This document shows positions 1-6,000 of a stretch of DNA of 10,245 nt, piece after piece (position 1 is the stretch's first letter; each line of letters begins with the position of its first letter). Both the position numbers and the translations under genes were made by a program. The stretch covers positions 81,478 through 91,722 of the forward strand of contig DDSV01000005.1 of the NCBI GenBank assembly GCA_002344215.1, written 5' to 3'. Under the pieces are notes generated by a model. It ran no database searches. It had not been told where the DNA came from and saw only the letters and a program-made list of their open reading frames with translations. The DNA is from Akkermansiaceae bacterium UBA2381 (GTDB taxonomy: Bacteria > Verrucomicrobiota > Verrucomicrobiia > Verrucomicrobiales > DEV007).

Positions 1-3000
1 TCGTTACTCCGCCCGCCGAAGTGCCCAGGGCGCCGTTGTTCGTGATCGCCAGCGTACCGCCATTGATCGTTACGGCACCGGTGAAGGTATTGTTGTTCGT
101 TACTACCCAAATGCTTTGTTCTAACTTTTGCAGACTGGTGACTTCAGCGCCGTTATCGACGATACGGGGGTTAAAAACGTTATTGACCACCGCACTACCG
201 CGCAAGGTAAGAGTGCGTGCTCCGCTTCCCGTAAAACCAATATCTCCGGTATTGCTGAAGGTGATCGTCGCCTGGTTGATGCCCATATTGAAGTTACCGT
301 CAGCCCAGATCGCGGTAGGGCTGCTGAGCGCTCCAACTGGTCCGAGAGTGAAGAGTCGATCCGTAGTCTGAGCACGAGTGCCGATGAAGCGGATGCCGCT
401 ATCGGCGACGGTACCTGCGAGGACAAGATTGGCTGCCGCGCTGCTGGACTGGCCGATGCCGCTGGCCACTCCTCCGCTATTGAGAGTTGCCGTGTCAATG
501 CGGCCACCGTTGATGCGAGTCACCCCGGTGTAGGTATTCTGCCCGAGGGTGGGAAGAGTCTGGCTCTGGCCACCGAGTCCAATGGCTCCGGTGCCAGTCT
601 TAGTGATTCCGCCGGATCCACTGATAACGCCGTTGAAGGTTGCCGCGCCATTTCCCGCTCCAATCGTGAGGGTGTTGGCATTGAGCAACACGGTAGCACC
701 CACGTTACCAGCGAGATGGTCAATCGTATCGTTGAAAAGAAGCTCCAGTGATGATCCTCGTCCGAAGGCGTTATTCACGTTCACATCGACTGCATCCGCC
801 AGGGTGGTTCCTGCCGCATTGCCGAGCTGGAGAATGCCATTATTGATCGTCACCGCTCCAGTGAAGGTGCTAATCCCGTTTAAGCGCCAGGTGCTTCGAC
901 CGTCTTTGGTCAAGGCCGTGGTGTTGGTGCCCGAGTTGTTGACGATGACGCCTTCAATGACGTTGGTGTAACCAGTGACATCGTCGAATCGACCGATCGC
1001 AAGGATTTTCGCCCCGGCTCCAGAGGCAGCCCAGGTCGCGTCTGCGATGGTGAGAGCTCCGGATCCCAAATTGACGATGCGGATCGTTCCGGTGGTCCCG
1101 GTGAGATCAAAATTGAAGGTGGAAGCGAGAGTTCCACCCGCAAAGGCAGAATTGAACTCAAGAGTGGGTGTGCCCGTGCCCGAGCCGAGATTGTAGGTCT
1201 TCGTAGCACTGCCGAGTGCCCCTATGGAGTTCGAAATCAGGCGACCGTTGCGGTGCTCGATGTTTCCACTAAAGCTGTTGGTGGCATTGGTCAGTGCCCA
1301 GGCTCCGGCATCTTCTTTCAAGAGACCGCCGATACCGATAATTTGACCGGAAACCGTTGGCATTCCGGTTGTCCAGGTGGCGAATGGCGCCATAAGCGGG
1401 TCAGTTCCGGTCGACGTGCCCCGGAGGTTGAAGAAGTTCGCCGCCGTGTTGTTCGTGACCGTGCCGGCGATCACAAGTTGACCCACCCCGTAGGAAGCGA
1501 CCCCCTTTTGGCGGGCACCTGAAGTCCCGGTGATGGTGATGTTGTTGCTCACCGTCTCGACGGTTTGAGTCAGACCAACATACTGGAGCAACTGGGTTTC
1601 CGCTTCCGTTGAACCTCCTGAATCAATCGTGATCGTGCCGCTGCCCAATGAGCCCGCATCAACGAACTGGGTCTGGTTACGGGTGAAGGTCAACCCGCCC
1701 CCGAAGGTGTTGTTGGCGTGGTTAAGACGGTTGGTCACGTTGCCATTCAGAGTGAGTGCTCCCGCCCCGGTAATCTGGCCGGCTGAAAAGAAGGCCGAGT
1801 TACCGTTCTGCGTGTAGTTCGCGTTCAGATTCAGGGTGGCGTTTTTCATCACCCCAATGTTGGAAGTCTCCGCCGCGTTAATCTGAAGAGTGGCCCCGGA
1901 GCCGACCGAGATGAAGCCGTCGTTTCTCCATGCACCGCCACCCGCTCCACCGTTGAAGATTACCGTTCCGCGGTTGATCTGGTTACGATTGTTGAAAAGA
2001 GTATTGCCGTCAGCGGCGCTTGTCGCCGTTGTGCCCGGACTGAGGGTAAGGGTGCCGGAGCTGTTATAGATAAAGATACCGCCCTGATCGGCATTACCGC
2101 CGCCGGTGATGTTGGCACTGATCGTCTGATTGGCATCACCAGTGATTTCGAAGTAGCTCCAGTTGGTGCTGATACGGCCCTGGCTGCCGTCTCCTTGAAT
2201 GGCGATCTGACCGCCAAAGGCCTTGGCGGGATCTGCCACCCCGGCAGTAAGACCCATGAGGAAGTTGTTGGACGCGGCGTTCGTGACAATCCGAAGGTGA
2301 CTGCCCGCATTCGTTTCAATGTAGGAACGATCATCGATCGAACCCGATGCGTATTCTCCGGTGATCTTTCCAGTGAGATCCAGAGTGCCGACGTTGTTCT
2401 TGATAAAGTAGGTGAGGCGGTTGGCGTTGGTGTTGGCCAGAGGCGCGAGGATAATGTTAGAGCTTAGCGTCAGAATGTTATTCGCCTGGCTGAAGCGAAC
2501 ACCACGATCGGCATTGGCATTGGCAGTCGCACCATTCACCTCGATGCTGGAGAAGCCAGGTGCGCTTCCCGCGAAGTCATGGTCGCCGAGGAAAACCTGT
2601 ACGGCTTGGTCATTCGCAGTGATGATGAGCTTGCCGGTCGCCCCGCTCAGGTCCCCTGCCAGAAAGACACTGGAGCGTGAGGCGCGGATGTCACCTGCGC
2701 CGGAGATCGCATTGTAGACGAACTGCATCGCATCGTTGCTGTTGAACGTGAGCGTTCCATTGTTGGTGATCGAGCCGGTGACTCCCAGCGTCCCGGCGCT
2801 GGCGTTACCGATCATCACGTTCGCGTTTGCACCGATGGTGAGGTTGCCATTGATGACGTTGTTCGCATTGGTGAAGGCAAGGGTGCTGCCCGAGGCAACT
2901 CCATTGATCGTGAGGTTCGCATTGGTGATGGCGAGAACCTGACCGCTGAGAACATGCGTCACGGCCGCTCCGGCACCGAGGGTGATCGTGCTGCTGTTCG

Positions 3001-6000
3001 AGAGGATGACGGGACCCGCCAGGGTCGATGCCGCGGCACTGCGGATGCTCAAGGTGCCTCCATCAAGATTGATCAATTCGGTAATCGTGCCACCGGCGGT
3101 GACATTGATGTCGAGAATACCCCCGGTATTGACGGAGGTGAGATTGCCCCACCGGTTGGTGGCTGCAGTCGAAGCGGTTCCCAAACCGCCATTGTTGGTG
3201 ATCTCCAGAGTTCCTGCCTTCACCGTGACCCGGCCCGCGAAGGTATTGGCGGCACCCAAAGTCGTGGTGCCGGATCCGAGTTGTTCGAAATTGCCGGTTC
3301 CCGAAATGATGGCGGCGAAAGCCTGAGCGTTGCTGCGATTGACGCCGAGAGTCCCGTTGTTGAGGATAAGCCCACTGCCCACCATGCCGGCGGCACTACC
3401 TCCTACGGTGGAGTCTCCGAGCTGGAGGTATCCGTAGCCGATGTTGGTGGCGCCCGTACCTGCGACATTGTTGGTGACGAGGGTTCTTCCGCCCCCAGCA
3501 GTCGTGATGACTGTATTGGTGCCACCCACATTCGAGAGGATGAGGTCTCCGAGCGGGTTGTGCTGGTGGATGATGAGTTCGTTTCCTGTGCCACTGAGAG
3601 CCCCGGAAATAGTCGAGGTATTCGCTCCCACGGTGCGACCGACAAGGATACCGCCCATACTGAGCACGGTCGCCCCGGTAATGTCAGAGGCATTGGCTCC
3701 GCTAAACCGAATCGTTGCCGCCGTTCCCCCGGCATTGGCGCCCGCCGCCGTGATATCGGTGTGCTGATTCACAACAAAGGTGTCCGCGTTGAAAGTGCCG
3801 AGGCCGGTGATCGCTGCCGCGCCATTGGCAACCGCCCAAGTACGCTGGTTGAAAGTGGCATAGGCGGTGTTGGTTCCTCCGAGGATACCATTGACGTTCG
3901 CGGTGCTGGTGGCCGCTGAATTGCCATCCACATCGATCGTTCCACCGGCGGCGCGAGTAATGGCACCGAGGTTGATGCCGTCTACTCCGGATCCAAGATA
4001 GCCGGTGGTGCCACGTATCGCCTCAATGGAGGAGGCTCCAGCGTTGAGGGTGGTGCTGGCGGCGCTCTCAAGAATATTCGCGGAGGTGTCTGAACTTATG
4101 ACCCGGATGGTGCCGCCGTTGAGTGTGAGCGCACCAGTGGTGGGAATGATGTTGTTGCCGGTTCCGTAGTTAAAATTAAGGGAGGAGCCGCTGCTCAGAG
4201 TGGTGCCGCCCGTGTGGGCGAGGTTACCGGTTACCGTGAGGCCTCCGAAGTTCGAGAGGATAAGGGCACCCGCGCCGCTGGTGACACCGGTGAAGGCGGT
4301 GGCAGAAGAGGTGCCGCTGGCTGCTTCGCGCAAGGTAAGCCCCTGGGTGAGTACCATATTTCCTGTCCCGGCGACAGAACCGATCGTATCCGCGAGCGTG
4401 ACGGTCAACTGGGTGCCGGTGCCGTTGAGATTGATCCGGGCTGCGGGAACGCCCGTGCTATTCAGGGCACCACCGCTGCGGTTGAGCGTGAGGGCGGCAT
4501 TGGTATTCACATTGATGGTTCCTCCGAAGCCGGTGCTGTTGCCAGTGAGGCTTAAAGTGGCCGCAGCCGAGGCTCCAAGATTCAAAACACTATTCAGGTT
4601 GCCGGTAAAGGTGGTTGCCGTGCTCAGGGTGGTCTGCGCTGCGGTCGTGAGAGTTCCGTTAATCAGAGCAATGACACCACCCGTTCCCGCACCAATTCGG
4701 CCGACGGTCTCATTAGCACCGTTCAGGTCGAAAGTGCCGCCCGAATTAACGGTGAGCACGGAGGTATCGCTCAGAGATCCAAGTCCGCTGGTCGAGAGTG
4801 CTCCAAGTCCGGTGGCTTGGCCAAAAGCGCCAAGGCGGAGGATGCCGGCAGACACCAGGATGTTGTCAATCGTGTTGGCTCCCCAGAGGTCGAGCACACC
4901 AGTTCCCGATTTCTGGAAAGTTCCAGCGCCGGAGAGGACACCGCCGAAGACACGGGGATTCTCGTTGTTCGCCATATTCAGAACACTGGTGGCTGCAATA
5001 TTCACTTCGCCACCCGTCTGATTGGTGAAATTCCCGCCGAAATTACTACTGAAGGCTGAACCACCCACGGTGTAGGGTTGGAAACCGACCACGCGACCAC
5101 CTCCAGTAATGGCACGAACCGAATCCGTGTTGGCACCAATGGAGTAGTTGAGAATCGCCCCGGTTCTATTACTGAGAATCACGATTGATGCATCATCAAG
5201 ACGCCCCGTTCCGGAAATGGTTAATCCGCCCTGCTCGACACGGAAGGCGCTGTCAGCCGTGTGCACGCCGGTGAGAGTCAGGGTGCCGGAGCCGGTTTTC
5301 ATGACACCGCTGTTGGCATCATCACCGACAAAAATCCCTGCCCATGAGGTGGATGTTCCATCCCGACCCACCACCAGTGCGGCTGTCCCCACATTACCCG
5401 GACGCATGTTGATGGTGCCTCCCGTTCCGGCGAGGGATCCGACTTCCTGGTAACTGCGAAGGTTCACATTGGGCCCAAAGAACTCGAGCGTTCCCCCGGT
5501 ATTGACGACCAGGGCAGAACTACGGCTCAGGATATTGTTGACCGATCCCTCACCACCGATGAGTAGAGTGCCCGCATTAATTGTGGTGGCTCCGGTGTAG
5601 GTAGACTCTGTGTATGAACTCGAAGGAGAAAGCCAGACGACTCCGGTTCCCTCCTTGGTGTATCCCCCTGCCCCGGTGATCTGGGACGCAATGATGTTAG
5701 TGACCGTGCCTGTCAGGGCCGTGCTGATCGCAACAGCAGGTGCCTGGCTCAATTCGATCGAGGTGGCGCTGATCACCCGGCGCACGAAAGTACCTGGGAG
5801 AACGTTGGTTCCCGTGAGCAGCATGCCCTCGGAAAAACCGTGAGGAGTGCCGAATGTCGCAATCGTGGCACCCACGGCGGCGGTCGCGGCCGGAGAAACG
5901 ACGGTAGAGAGAGCGGTGCCACTGCTCAGCGTGGCGCCGGTGCCGAGGCTGAGGATACTGTTCTTTCCGGAGGTAAAAATACCGAGTGTCTGGCTCGCAT

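Noticed and set aside
121..507. Minus-strand open frame of 128 codons in another frame
   Set aside because: Inside the giant gene but out of its frame; the giant frame gives PATR units over the same bases.
128..751. Plus-strand open frame of 207 codons
   Set aside because: Lies wholly opposite the giant minus-strand gene; its translation has no family signature and its openness follows from the Gly/Thr/Asn-rich codons on the other strand.
2954..3919. Plus-strand open frame of 321 codons
   Set aside because: Antisense shadow of the PATR gene; Arg/Gly/Ser/Asp-rich, no recognisable motif, while the opposite strand gives clear PATR units in one continuous frame.
4200..5021. Plus-strand open frame of 273 codons, Pro/Val/Ala-rich
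   Set aside because: Antisense shadow; the Pro/Val pattern is what complemented Gly/Asn/Thr codons give in this frame.
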